DNA of 64,000 nucleotides from an uncultured Anaerotruncus sp. (GCA_944385965.1 CALWZG010000053.1:62001-126000), one strand, 5' to 3'; positions 25,543-32,249 are shown, numbered from the stretch's first letter. Numbers and translations are program-made. The notes: generated from the sequence alone by a model not told the origin.

Positions 25543-26649
25543 ATGTTGAAACCGATTATTGATTATTTATCAATCTCTATTAAGCCGGATTCTAAATGTG
25601 CTAATCCTGGCAAAGTGGATAAGGCTTTTATTTTTGGTTTTTTGGGTTTGCCTGATACTGATTTTTTTGATATTGGGCCCAAAAAATATTATGAGCATAC
25701 ATATACCAGCAATCACATTTTAGTCTATGAGCCTTATGAGGCTAAAGCACTGTCCCAGGGATGGCTTATTGTAATGACTGGGCAGGGGTGCCGCTATTTT
25801 GAGCAGTATAAAAAGGAAGGGGAGATAGTCAACCTTTGGCGGGAGTGGCTTACCCAGGTAAGGGCTTTGAGCGCTCAGGGGTACGCTATCAACATAACCC
25901 GGATTGATATTGCTACCGATGATTTCGAGGGTTACTTAGATATGGACAAGATAGCCTCTAACTGTAATGCTAGGAATTTTGTAAGCCAATTCCGCACTGC
26001 CTATGAAAAGGGGTATCAAAATATCCTGTCGGGGCAGGATATGGGGCGGACGATTTATTTCGGGAACCGCCGAAGCTCCACATTCTGCCGCTTTTATGAC
26101 AAGCTCCAGGAACAGCGCATGAAGGCTCAGAACGACAAGACAGCGCTGAAAGAGTTGGAAGGTATAAGTCACTGGATAAGAATGGAGTTTGAGTTTAAGC
26201 GTGAGCAGGCTCTAAAGCTGGTGAATATGATTTGCGATGCTGATAATTTTGGGGAGCTTTATGCGGGTGTTGTTAATGCTTACATACGCTTTGTGGACTG
26301 TAAAGGGGCCAATGTATCCAGGTATAAAACGCAATCCTGGTGGGCTAAGTTTGTCGGAACGCTGAAAAAGGTTAAACTGTCCGTCTCGGATTATAAGCCC
26401 TTTGGGTACAAAAGGACTTTGCGTTATTTTGATAGATGTTTAACAACTACTTTGTGTGTCCTTTTATCCAGAATGTCGCCGGAGGAAATGCTAGACCGTA
26501 TTTATAGCTTGGGCTTTGGCCGGTTAAAGTCTAAGCAGCTTGCCATTATCAATGAGGACGCCAGCCGGGACACTGAGCTATCGTCTGCAACTCTTTGGGA
26601 TTTGCTCAATCCTGTACCAGCTGAGGAGCGGTGTGCCTATGTCTATTGA
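25543..26649 (+). CDS. Rep_trans-type rolling-circle replication initiator, prophage A
   Basis: 368 aa from ATG 25543 after AAGGGAG (an in-frame TTG at 25525 is less likely). Motifs of the pT181-type / RstA-like initiators are visible: ITRIDIATDDFEG and RFYDKLQEQ, with WIRMEFEFKR further on. It would nick the plus origin and start rolling-circle replication. It is only distantly like the B initiator, so the two phages swapped replication modules. It overlaps the next gene by 11 bp. Confidence 0.85.
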   Translation: MLKPIIDYLSISIKPDSKCANPGKVDKAFIFGFLGLPDTDFFDIGPKKYYEHTYTSNHILVYEPYEAKALSQGWLIVMTGQGCRYFEQYKKEGEIVNLWREWLTQVRALSAQGYAINITRIDIATDDFEGYLDMDKIASNCNARNFVSQFRTAYEKGYQNILSGQDMGRTIYFGNRRSSTFCRFYDKLQEQRMKAQNDKTALKELEGISHWIRMEFEFKREQALKLVNMICDADNFGELYAGVVNAYIRFVDCKGANVSRYKTQSWWAKFVGTLKKVKLSVSDYKPFGYKRTLRYFDRCLTTTLCVLLSRMSPEEMLDRIYSLGFGRLKSKQLAIINEDASRDTELSSATLWDLLNPVPAEERCAYVY

Positions 26650-26938
26650 GTATGGGCTTTATAATTGCTGGTGGTGTCTCTGTGAGGTCTGCACACGGGT
26701 GTATTGTCCTTGGTTATTCCGCAGGACAAAACTGGGATTTTGTGTTACAATGATACAAAGGGATAAATGTCCCATCATTAAATGCGATTATTTCCAGCAC
26801 CGCCAGAAACACAAAGTTTATAGGATTGTCCGCAGGTACAAAAAGCAGGATATAATTTTAGAGCGCTTGGACGAGATTCAATCCAGGCTGGATAAGCTGG
26901 CGGGGGAGCTGGAAAATATTTCCACCTTATTTCGCTAA
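26639..26938 (+). CDS. Cys-rich 99-aa protein ending in the att core, prophage A
   Basis: From ATG 26639 inside the end of rep (GAGGAG 10 bp upstream). The N-terminal half is Cys/Trp-rich (CWWCLCEVC, YCPW, KCPIIKCDYF), probably metal-binding. The C-terminal half (about 62-95) is a charged coiled coil with LERLDEIQSRLDKLAGELE. Its last codons, TTT CGC TAA, lie in the dif-like arm at 26929-26939, so the recombination site supplies the stop codon. No homologue in B. Function unknown. Confidence 0.6.
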   Translation: MSIEYGLYNCWWCLCEVCTRVYCPWLFRRTKLGFCVTMIQRDKCPIIKCDYFQHRQKHKVYRIVRRYKKQDIILERLDEIQSRLDKLAGELENISTLFR

Positions 26939-27073
26939 ATGAACCAAATTTAGCGACTATTCACACAGGAAAACCCCTGGCCGGGGTGGTATCCTTTTCG
27001 GCCTGGCCGACAACCGCCCCGGCCAGGAAGGAAAACTGTGTGCAATATTTGCTAAATAGGCATTTGGCGAAAT
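26929..27073. other. Folded-attP-like element: two inverted dif-like sites with hairpin spacer
   Basis: Site 1: ATTTCGCTAAA (26929-26939), 9-nt centre, TTTAGCGACTA (26949-26959). Site 2: TATTTGCTAAA (27046-27056), centre TAGGCA, TTTGGCGAAAT (27063-27073). The sites are inverted relative to each other. The 86-nt spacer has CACACAG/CTGTGTG (26962-26968/27036-27042) and a 15-bp stem (26976-26990/27013-27027). As single strand, site 1 pairs with site 2 arm to arm (11/11 and about 10/11 counting G-T pairs), leaving the centres unpaired. This is the plan of the single-stranded attP of CTXphi. Confidence 0.8.
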
Positions 27074-27076
27074 TAA

Positions 27077-27118
27077 GAAAAAAGCGAATGATTAGGGAAA
27101 GCCTAGTCATTCGCTTTT
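27077..27118 (-). terminator. Terminator of the B lysogeny operon
   Basis: 27080-27096 pairs with 27102-27118 (17 bp, one wobble), followed on the - strand by TTTTTTC. It lies 10 bp after the stop of the small TM gene and just inside the att element. The flanking A and T runs make it usable from both sides. Confidence 0.8.
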
Positions 27119-27127
27119 ATTTTATGT

Positions 27128-27367
27128 TTATTTAGATTTAGAGGAAGCAGCCTTTTTGCGCTGCTCATATTTTTCTCGTTCTTCAAAATAGGCTTTGTAT
27201 TTTCGGTGGTGCCGCTGCTCCCATATTTTATCTTTTAGTATACGGCTGATGATGCCTAAAATGACAAGGATGATAAGATAAGGCCAAGACGTTTTGAGGA
27301 CAAGTAAAATACCTTCTAAAAAACCCGAAAAAAACAGGCTAGAAAACGTGGCAGTATCTATAACCAT
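27128..27367 (-). CDS. Small one-TM basic-tail protein of prophage B
   Basis: 79 aa; homologue of the A protein at 19776. The TM (about 20-42, SWPYLIILVILGIISRIL) and the tail KDKIWEQRHHRKYKAYF are nearly identical in both, while the first 15 residues differ. ATG 27367 has a weak ribosome site, and the gene follows the repressor by 5 bp, so coupling is likely. Function unknown; superinfection exclusion is a guess from its place in the lysogeny operon. Confidence 0.7.
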   Translation of the reverse strand: MVIDTATFSSLFFSGFLEGILLVLKTSWPYLIILVILGIISRILKDKIWEQRHHRKYKAYFEEREKYEQRKKAASSKSK

Positions 27368-27372
27368 ATGAT

Positions 27373-27663
27373 TTAATCATCCCTTCTCTTTTCTACACCA
27401 GCCATTTTATCTGTAATAATATCACGGTCTTTATTTGGTCTAAGTAAAGGGTTTTGTCCGGATGTACCTATAAGCCAGTTTAAGTCCACTCCATAGAAGT
27501 CTGCAAGGATACCTAAGGTCTCTATGGAAGGTTCTAGCTTTCCTGTTTCATATCTTGCAATTAAACTTTGTTTTACACCCGTTTCTTTTTCTACTTGCCG
27601 CTGAGTGAATCCACTTCGTTCTCTTGCATGTTTTAATTTAGATGGAAAGGCTTCAATATACAT
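27373..27663 (-). CDS. Cro/CI-type HTH repressor of prophage B
   Basis: 96 aa. The XRE HTH covers about residues 17-38 (GFTQRQVEKETGVKQSLIAR), followed by YETGKLEPSIETLGILADFYGV. ATG 27663 follows GGGGGG. The sequence and the recognition helix differ from the A repressor, and the operators differ too, so the two prophages should not repress each other. The C-terminal tail after residue 70 is charged and probably disordered. Confidence 0.85.
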   Translation of the reverse strand: MYIEAFPSKLKHARERSGFTQRQVEKETGVKQSLIARYETGKLEPSIETLGILADFYGVDLNWLIGTSGQNPLLRPNKDRDIITDKMAGVEKRRDD

Positions 27664-27705
27664 GGTATCCCCCCTTTTGATTCAATAGTAACATATTCTC
27701 ATATA

Positions 27706-27763
27706 TTTGATTCTATTTTCGTATATTTTCATGATACCAAAATAGAATCAAATATGCTATAAT
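27706..27763 (+). promoter_or_regulatory. Operators and early promoter of prophage B
   Basis: Perfect inverted repeat TTTGATTCTATTTT (27706-27719) and AAAATAGAATCAAA (27739-27752), 19 bp apart. Additional GATTCAATA and GAATCA half-sites flank it. The -10 TATAAT (27758-27763) has an extended TGC and overlaps the right operator; no good -35 is seen. Operator sequence is unrelated to that of prophage A. Confidence 0.7.
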
Positions 27764-27810
27764 CGAATCACACCAATTAAAAAATAAGAGAAAGGAAGTA
27801 AGGTGTAAAG

Positions 27811-28074
27811 ATGAAACAGATTTTAGTAGGGTATCGTCCATATAGCTTTGAGGACAGAGCAAGCAAGCAGCTTGTGGAGGGAGTGACCCTTTTTACATAT
27901 TATCCAGCGGAAGGCGTGAAAGGGTATCAAACCACCCGGTTAAGTGTTAAGAGCATCCCCAGCAATATTGATGATATGTTGGGGGCAGAGATTGCTGTGG
28001 AGTATGGAGAGAAAGGCCGGGTACTACAAATCATTTGGCCTAAACCTGAAACATTGGCGGCAGCGAAGAAGTAA
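27811..28074 (+). CDS. Early protein of prophage B (87 aa)
   Basis: 87 aa after GGAAGTAAGGTG. It has a beta-rich pattern (ILVGYRPYSFEDRASKQLVEG, TLFTYYPAEG) and no TM. First gene of the B early operon, where A has its SSB-like protein, so an ssDNA-binding (pV-like) role is possible. No sequence likeness to the A protein is evident. Confidence 0.5.
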   Translation: MKQILVGYRPYSFEDRASKQLVEGVTLFTYYPAEGVKGYQTTRLSVKSIPSNIDDMLGAEIAVEYGEKGRVLQIIWPKPETLAAAKK

Positions 28075-28120
28075 ATTGAGAGTGTCTCCAAGCTGGGATA
28101 TTTCTATCCGCTCTCCAAAC

Positions 28121-28182
28121 GGCGCAGCCACAGGGAGAAATTTCTGTGGCTGCCAGAATTTTCATCCTGGCTTTTTATATAG
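28121..28182 (+). terminator. Hairpin(s) between the early and structural genes of prophage B
   Basis: CAGCCACAG (about 28128-28136) pairs with CTGTGGCTG (about 28144-28152). It is followed by CCAG...CTGG and TTTTTATAT (to 28180). It may limit early transcription into the acidic TM gene. Confidence 0.45.
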
Positions 28183-28228
28183 ATGAAGGAGCAAAACATG
28201 AGACGAGAACAGAAAAGGAGAAATCGGC

Positions 28229-28834
28229 ATGTGGCCCACAAAAATGATACTGCTGGCTGGGGCTGCTGTGAGCGCCATATTGATATGGGCGGTAGGGCAA
28301 AGGCTGCGTCGTATAGTGTGGGCCACATCATGGAGGATTGCTGTCCATTGCTGTGTGGTATCTATCTTGTGCCTTACGGTGGTTGCCGCTGGCGCTCAGA
28401 TGGTAAGTGCTGCAAACATAGAACCCGCAGATTTGGCAGAGGCAGCCGCAGCCACCCAGGACGCAGAGACGCCCGGCGACGGGGAAACGTACCAGGAAGC
28501 TGAGGCAGACGAGGAAGTTTCCCCGGCGCCGGATGGCTTGGAGGAATGGGAGGAAGTGACAGAATCGGAAGAATCAGGAGAAGATGGGGAAGAGGATATC
28601 CTTTTGGGGCCGCAGCTTCCAGCGGATGAGGATGAACCCTCAGGAGAAGAAAAGGAATCTGTCAAGGATTCCGGCTCTGTGGAAGGCTCTGAAACTTTAA
28701 CCAGTACAGAGGGGCGCATTGCTGCTATACAAGAGGATATTTATTTGCTGGTTCATGGCATCATCCCCATTAGTATATCGGTTTTTGTAATCTTTATCTG
28801 CTGCCGATTTTTCTGGCGTACATTTTTCAGGTGA
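28229..28834 (+). CDS. Acidic membrane protein with conserved C-terminal TM, prophage B
   Basis: 201 aa from ATG 28229 (AAGGAG 8 bp upstream). Two N-terminal TM segments (about 7-24 and 37-58), an acidic region rich in Glu, Asp, Ser and Pro (about 60-160) and a C-terminal TM (about 172-195). The end (AIQEDIYLLVHGIIP...FFWRTFF) matches the A protein although the acidic middles do not align. The start codon lies in one arm of a 12-bp inverted repeat (28229-28240 / 28317-28328). Confidence 0.65.
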   Translation: MWPTKMILLAGAAVSAILIWAVGQRLRRIVWATSWRIAVHCCVVSILCLTVVAAGAQMVSAANIEPADLAEAAAATQDAETPGDGETYQEAEADEEVSPAPDGLEEWEEVTESEESGEDGEEDILLGPQLPADEDEPSGEEKESVKDSGSVEGSETLTSTEGRIAAIQEDIYLLVHGIIPISISVFVIFICCRFFWRTFFR

Positions 28835-28872
28835 CAGGCCGTAAGGCTTCACAAATAAAGGAGGTAATATCT

Positions 28873-29133
28873 ATGTTTGAGAAAGTCAGGGACAAGCTTG
28901 TTCCGGTAGTGGTGGGCGGAGCTACCACAGCGATGATGGCAGTATCCGCCTTTGCAGCGGAACCGTTGGTGGATTCCGGCGAACCAATCGTCACTACTGA
29001 AATGCTCAGTCCAATTTTGGACAGCATCAAGGCTAACATTGCGGTTATCATCCCGGTTGGCATTGCCATTTTTGGCATTATGATTGGTATTTCTCTGATT
29101 CCCAAGCTTTTCTCTAAGTTTACCAGCAAATAA
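28873..29133 (+). CDS. Major coat protein (pVIII-like), prophage B
   Basis: 86-aa precursor from ATG 28873, eight bases after AGGAGG; the open frame upstream has no ribosome site. Signal peptide to AFA (residue 28). The mature 58 residues have an acidic front, one TM (about 55-77) and basic end KLFSKFTSK. About half of the mature residues match A (TEML.PI, N.AVI.PVGI). The terminator follows 10 bp later. Confidence 0.88.
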   Translation: MFEKVRDKLVPVVVGGATTAMMAVSAFAAEPLVDSGEPIVTTEMLSPILDSIKANIAVIIPVGIAIFGIMIGISLIPKLFSKFTSK

Positions 29134-29142
29134 CCCAAGGCA

Positions 29143-29171
29143 GGGGGCGGGCTAGTCCCGCCCCCTTTTTT
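29143..29171 (+). terminator. Strong terminator after the major coat gene, prophage B
   Basis: Same GGGGGCGGG stem, CTAGT loop and T-run as in prophage A (22315). The hairpin is base-for-base identical although flanking sequence differs. Confidence 0.95.
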
Positions 29172-29189
29172 ATTGAAAGGAGTGCGGAA

Positions 29190-29342
29190 ATGATTGTTTG
29201 GGATACCGCTTATTTGAGTAAATTTTTTGAGATACTGAAATCATACATTGGCAGCGCAACAAATATAGGTATTCTGGCCTTGGCTGGAATCCTGGGCCTT
29301 TGGCTCCTGATTCGGGTTGTAAAGCATTTTACAAAGGGGTGA
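29190..29342 (+). CDS. 50-aa one-TM protein, prophage B, paralogue of the next protein's C-terminus
   Basis: 50 aa from ATG 29190 (AAAGGAGTGCGG upstream). Its last 43 residues (YLSKFFEILKSYIG...WLLIRVVKHFTKG) match the last 43 residues of the following 273-aa protein, including an identical VKHFTKG end. So the small tip-protein candidate and the anchor of the large exposed protein share one membrane module. Same length and place as the A protein at 22364. Confidence 0.75.
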   Translation: MIVWDTAYLSKFFEILKSYIGSATNIGILALAGILGLWLLIRVVKHFTKG

Positions 29343-29346
29343 TTAG

Positions 29347-30168
29347 ATGCGGAAGCTTTCAGCGGTTTTTTGTATTTTCCTGTGTTTGGTAGGGCTTTCT
29401 GTGTCCGCTTTCGCTGTTGTTGATGCTCCGTCTACTGCTTATACAAATTTAGAATGGTTGGAGGAAGTGGAACCAGGCTCTTGGGAGATAAATTTTGAGT
29501 TTACAGATGAAGCGTTAGCAGATAGTGAGAAGATGGAAGATTATGTTAACGTAATGAGCGATTGCAATAATCCAGATAATATTTTTTTAGTTGATTTGAG
29601 TAATAAAAATCAAATTCAGTTTTATTCTTTTGACCGTGATTCTTTCCATTATAAGGCGGGCTCAGGGGCTTACGCTAATTTTAATTTTTATTCGGCGGAT
29701 ACTATTAGTTATGTAACGTTGAATCGGTATTCTTCTGGAGTTGATAGTGGTAAGTTTTTTGTGTCTGCTAGTGGATATGAGGGTCGTTTGACTTTGGATG
29801 GGGAAAAGGGGGAATATATTTCCTTTAATAATTCTGTTTGGTCTAATGCGTCCACTTTGATGGCACCTAATCAAAAATTCATGTCCGATATTGATACATT
29901 AAAAATAAATGATAATTATGGAGAGGAAGAACCCGACCCGCCTAGCAGCTCTGAGCCTGACCCACCCAGTATACCTGAGACTTCATTTCCAGAGGTGGGC
30001 CTGATAGAAAATGAGTATGTCCCGTATGACACAAGGTACTGGAATGAATTCAGCGATTTGGTTTTGGCCTATATTGGCAGCTCAACAAATGTGGGGTTTC
30101 TCTGCCTGGCTATTATTTTAGGTTTGTGGCTGATAATACGGATAGTGAAGCATTTTACAAAGGGGTGA
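29347..30168 (+). CDS. Secreted, C-terminally anchored protein 1, prophage B (pIII-like candidate)
   Basis: 273 aa, ATG 29347, 4 bp after the 50-aa gene. Signal peptide about 1-23 (GLSVSAFA). Exposed beta-rich domain about 25-185, linker with EEEPDPPSSSEPDPPS (about 192-215) and a TM (about 243-266) ending HFTKG. The exposed domain shares little with A beyond an N-terminal pattern and the DTLKINDNYGEEE region, consistent with receptor-binding divergence. Confidence 0.65.
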   Translation: MRKLSAVFCIFLCLVGLSVSAFAVVDAPSTAYTNLEWLEEVEPGSWEINFEFTDEALADSEKMEDYVNVMSDCNNPDNIFLVDLSNKNQIQFYSFDRDSFHYKAGSGAYANFNFYSADTISYVTLNRYSSGVDSGKFFVSASGYEGRLTLDGEKGEYISFNNSVWSNASTLMAPNQKFMSDIDTLKINDNYGEEEPDPPSSSEPDPPSIPETSFPEVGLIENEYVPYDTRYWNEFSDLVLAYIGSSTNVGFLCLAIILGLWLIIRIVKHFTKG

Positions 30169-30173
30169 TTTGA

Positions 30174-31121
30174 GTGCCGCAGTCAAGGAAGCTGCTGGTT
30201 ATCGTTCTGGCTATGCTCATAGTATTGCGGCTCCCTTTTCAGATAGCCGCCGCATCGACCCCGTCGCTGGAAGTCCGGGAGGGGAATACATATCTGGGAG
30301 TTTTTATGGTTTCCGAGGCCCCGGCAGAGCAGTTGGAATTTTGGAAGGAGTGGAAAATCAGTCCTGGTAATTTGATGTTGGCGGCATCTAGTGGACTGCA
30401 TTACTGGGCGATTGATATACCGGATGGAGCTACTGCGACGCTGAGGCAGGGAAGCGGGGAAACACTTATTTTTGAATGTGATGAACCTGTTCAATATTTG
30501 GATTTCTCTTATTCTATGAGCAGTCCTCGTGAGTTGCGTCCCAGTAGTTTGGATACCCTTCCAGCGGATACTCCATTTCATGTCAAGTATTATGTTTCTT
30601 CAACGTATGCTTTTGAGCGTCCATCTGTGGATTATGATTTTAAAATTCAGGCAATCGAGGGTGATTTGTATTTAGAGGACGACTTGGGAGAGGATATATC
30701 CCCAGAGCCGCCAGAGGATGGGGGATGGCTGCAAAAAATTCTGGATTGGCTTTCTTCTTTCTGGGAGACATTTTTGGATTTCTTGAAAAAGGTTTTTGTG
30801 CCAGACCCGGATTATTTGAAAAAGTGGGTGGAGGAAATCCGGGCAGCCTTTGAGCAGAAAGTGGGAGGTCTAACAGGGCTTTTGGAGGAGCTGCGCCAGC
30901 GTTTTCAAAGCTTGAAGGACGCTTCTTATAATGGCTCCAGTATCGTTGTTTCGCTGCCGGACAATTACCTTTTCCCAGGATTTCAGGGGGTTTCGGCGGA
31001 AGTGCTTGGTATCAGTTTTGGGCCGCTGCTGCGTTGGCTGCGTTCAGTTTTCACGGGCATTATGATTTTGGTCACAATCTTAATCTGCTGGCGCAAGCTG
31101 CAAAAGATAATTGATACATGA
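30174..31121 (+). CDS. Secreted, C-terminally anchored protein 2, prophage B
   Basis: 315 aa from GTG 30174, 5 bp after the previous stop. Signal peptide about 1-26 (FQIAAA-STPS). Residues 27-170 are close to the A protein (for example LRQGSGETLIFEC), then an acidic Pro linker, FVPDPDYLKKWVEEIRAAFE and a C-terminal TM ending CWRKLQKIIDT. The last third before the TM differs from A. Probably a minor coat/cap or adsorption protein. Confidence 0.65.
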   Translation: MPQSRKLLVIVLAMLIVLRLPFQIAAASTPSLEVREGNTYLGVFMVSEAPAEQLEFWKEWKISPGNLMLAASSGLHYWAIDIPDGATATLRQGSGETLIFECDEPVQYLDFSYSMSSPRELRPSSLDTLPADTPFHVKYYVSSTYAFERPSVDYDFKIQAIEGDLYLEDDLGEDISPEPPEDGGWLQKILDWLSSFWETFLDFLKKVFVPDPDYLKKWVEEIRAAFEQKVGGLTGLLEELRQRFQSLKDASYNGSSIVVSLPDNYLFPGFQGVSAEVLGISFGPLLRWLRSVFTGIMILVTILICWRKLQKIIDT

Positions 31122-31128
31122 GGTGCTT

Positions 31129-31383
31129 ATGATTGTAGAACTTATATTGGATGTAGTCAAGGCGGTTTTGTTGTTCCTGATTGGACTTTTCCCGGAGCTG
31201 CCGGACATGTCGGAATTGCTGGGCTTTTTTGAGCCTGTTTTTGAATTATACTTGAACGTTGACGCTTTCATCAGCGTGAAAGTACTAGGCAGCTGCGTAC
31301 TTTTCTTGATAATTTTCTGCAATATTGAATTCATTTGGGGCATTGTGATGTGGGTTCTGAGGAAAATTCCCGGTGAAAAGTGA
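31129..31383 (+). CDS. 84-aa hydrophobic protein, prophage B (pVI-like candidate)
   Basis: ATG 31129 after GAGGTGCTT; the frame is open six codons further upstream inside the previous gene. 84 aa with hydrophobic parts at about 3-24 and 50-76 and end VLRKIPGEK. It is close to the A protein throughout (IVE..LD.VKAVLLFLIGLFPELPDMS). Confidence 0.65.
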   Translation: MIVELILDVVKAVLLFLIGLFPELPDMSELLGFFEPVFELYLNVDAFISVKVLGSCVLFLIIFCNIEFIWGIVMWVLRKIPGEK

Positions 31384-31392
31384 GGTGTGTAC

Positions 31393-32247
31393 ATGCTGGA
31401 AATTGATATGTTTGGGCTGTTGCTGGATATATTCCGGCCAATCTACCAGTGGTTTTTGAGCCTGCTCAGTTCTATATTGATGGTGGCTGGATGTGGAGTG
31501 CTGCTGTTGATTATAGGATTTTTTATCTGTGCCCGCTCATTTCCGTTCCGGCCCAATATAAATAAGCTGAGGCGCTTGTCTTTAAAATTCCCGCTGTATG
31601 ATTTGATGCGCTGGCTTTGGGTGGATTTTCTGACCAGGGCAGACCGCTCCAATATCTTCAGTCCTTATGGATTTTCAATTTTTGTGGGCCGACAGGGGGC
31701 AGGTAAGACGATTTCAATGGTACGATACTTGGAGATAATGAAACAAAAATATCCTGATTGCCTCATTGTCACAAATTTTTCTTGCTCTTTTGCGAATCGT
31801 AAAATGAAGTCCTGGCGGGATTTTTTTGAAGTCAGAAATGGAGATAAAGGCGTTATTTTTGCGCTGGATGAAATTCACAGTGAGTACAGTTCAGCGGACT
31901 GGAAGGACTTCCCCGAATCCTTATTGTCGGAAATCTCCCAGCAGCGTAAGCAGCGGGTGAAAATAGTGGCGACCGCCCAGGTTTTTTCTCGTGTAGCGAA
32001 GCCAATCCGGGAGCAAGCCTTTTCCGTTGTAGTTTGCTCCACGTGGCTTGGCAGATTGACGATGTATAAAGAGTATGATGCCGCTGAATATGCAACGGGG
32101 GATACTCCCTATATGGTAAAACATCGGTGCCGACCTATCAGCCGGTCCTTCTTTGTGCAGTCGGATAGATTGCGTCAGTCGTATGATACATACGAGAAGA
32201 TTGAACGGCTGGAACGGACTGAGTTCCTGCCTCGGGCGGAACGGTGA
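31393..32247 (+). CDS. Zot-like inovirus morphogenesis ATPase (pI-like), prophage B
   Basis: 284 aa from ATG 31393 (GAGGTGTGTAC upstream; GTG 31387 also open). N-terminal TM at about 20-46, then the ATPase with Walker A GRQGAGKT and Walker B GVIFALDEIH. From the Walker A to IREQAFSVV it is almost identical to A, also at DNA level, whereas the N-terminal TM part is diverged. It would energise filament assembly. Ends in a basic R/E tail. Confidence 0.88.
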   Translation: MLEIDMFGLLLDIFRPIYQWFLSLLSSILMVAGCGVLLLIIGFFICARSFPFRPNINKLRRLSLKFPLYDLMRWLWVDFLTRADRSNIFSPYGFSIFVGRQGAGKTISMVRYLEIMKQKYPDCLIVTNFSCSFANRKMKSWRDFFEVRNGDKGVIFALDEIHSEYSSADWKDFPESLLSEISQQRKQRVKIVATAQVFSRVAKPIREQAFSVVVCSTWLGRLTMYKEYDAAEYATGDTPYMVKHRCRPISRSFFVQSDRLRQSYDTYEKIERLERTEFLPRAER

Positions 32248-32249
32248 AA

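Larger units (their letters stand above)
19554..26939 (+). mobile_element. Inovirus (filamentous phage) prophage A, 7386 bp unit
   Basis: The unit lies between two exact copies of the 11-bp arm ATTTCGCTAAA (19543-19553 and 26929-26939). Gene order: one-TM protein and Cro/CI-type repressor on the - strand; then on the + strand a two-to-three-TM protein, an SSB-like protein, an origin-like block, an acidic TM protein, the major coat, a strong terminator, a 50-aa protein, two secreted/anchored minor-coat candidates, an 84-aa TM protein, a Zot-like ATPase, a Rep_trans initiator and a Cys-rich protein. Size, order and products fit an inovirus. There is no integrase and no secretin (pIV), which fits a single-membrane host and Xer-dependent integration. 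Confidence 0.85.

Noticed and set aside
28183..28503. 106-codon frame overlapping the start of the acidic TM gene in B
   Set aside because: Arg/Cys-rich composition of a frame shadow; the other frame has the TM layout and the conserved C-terminus shared with A.
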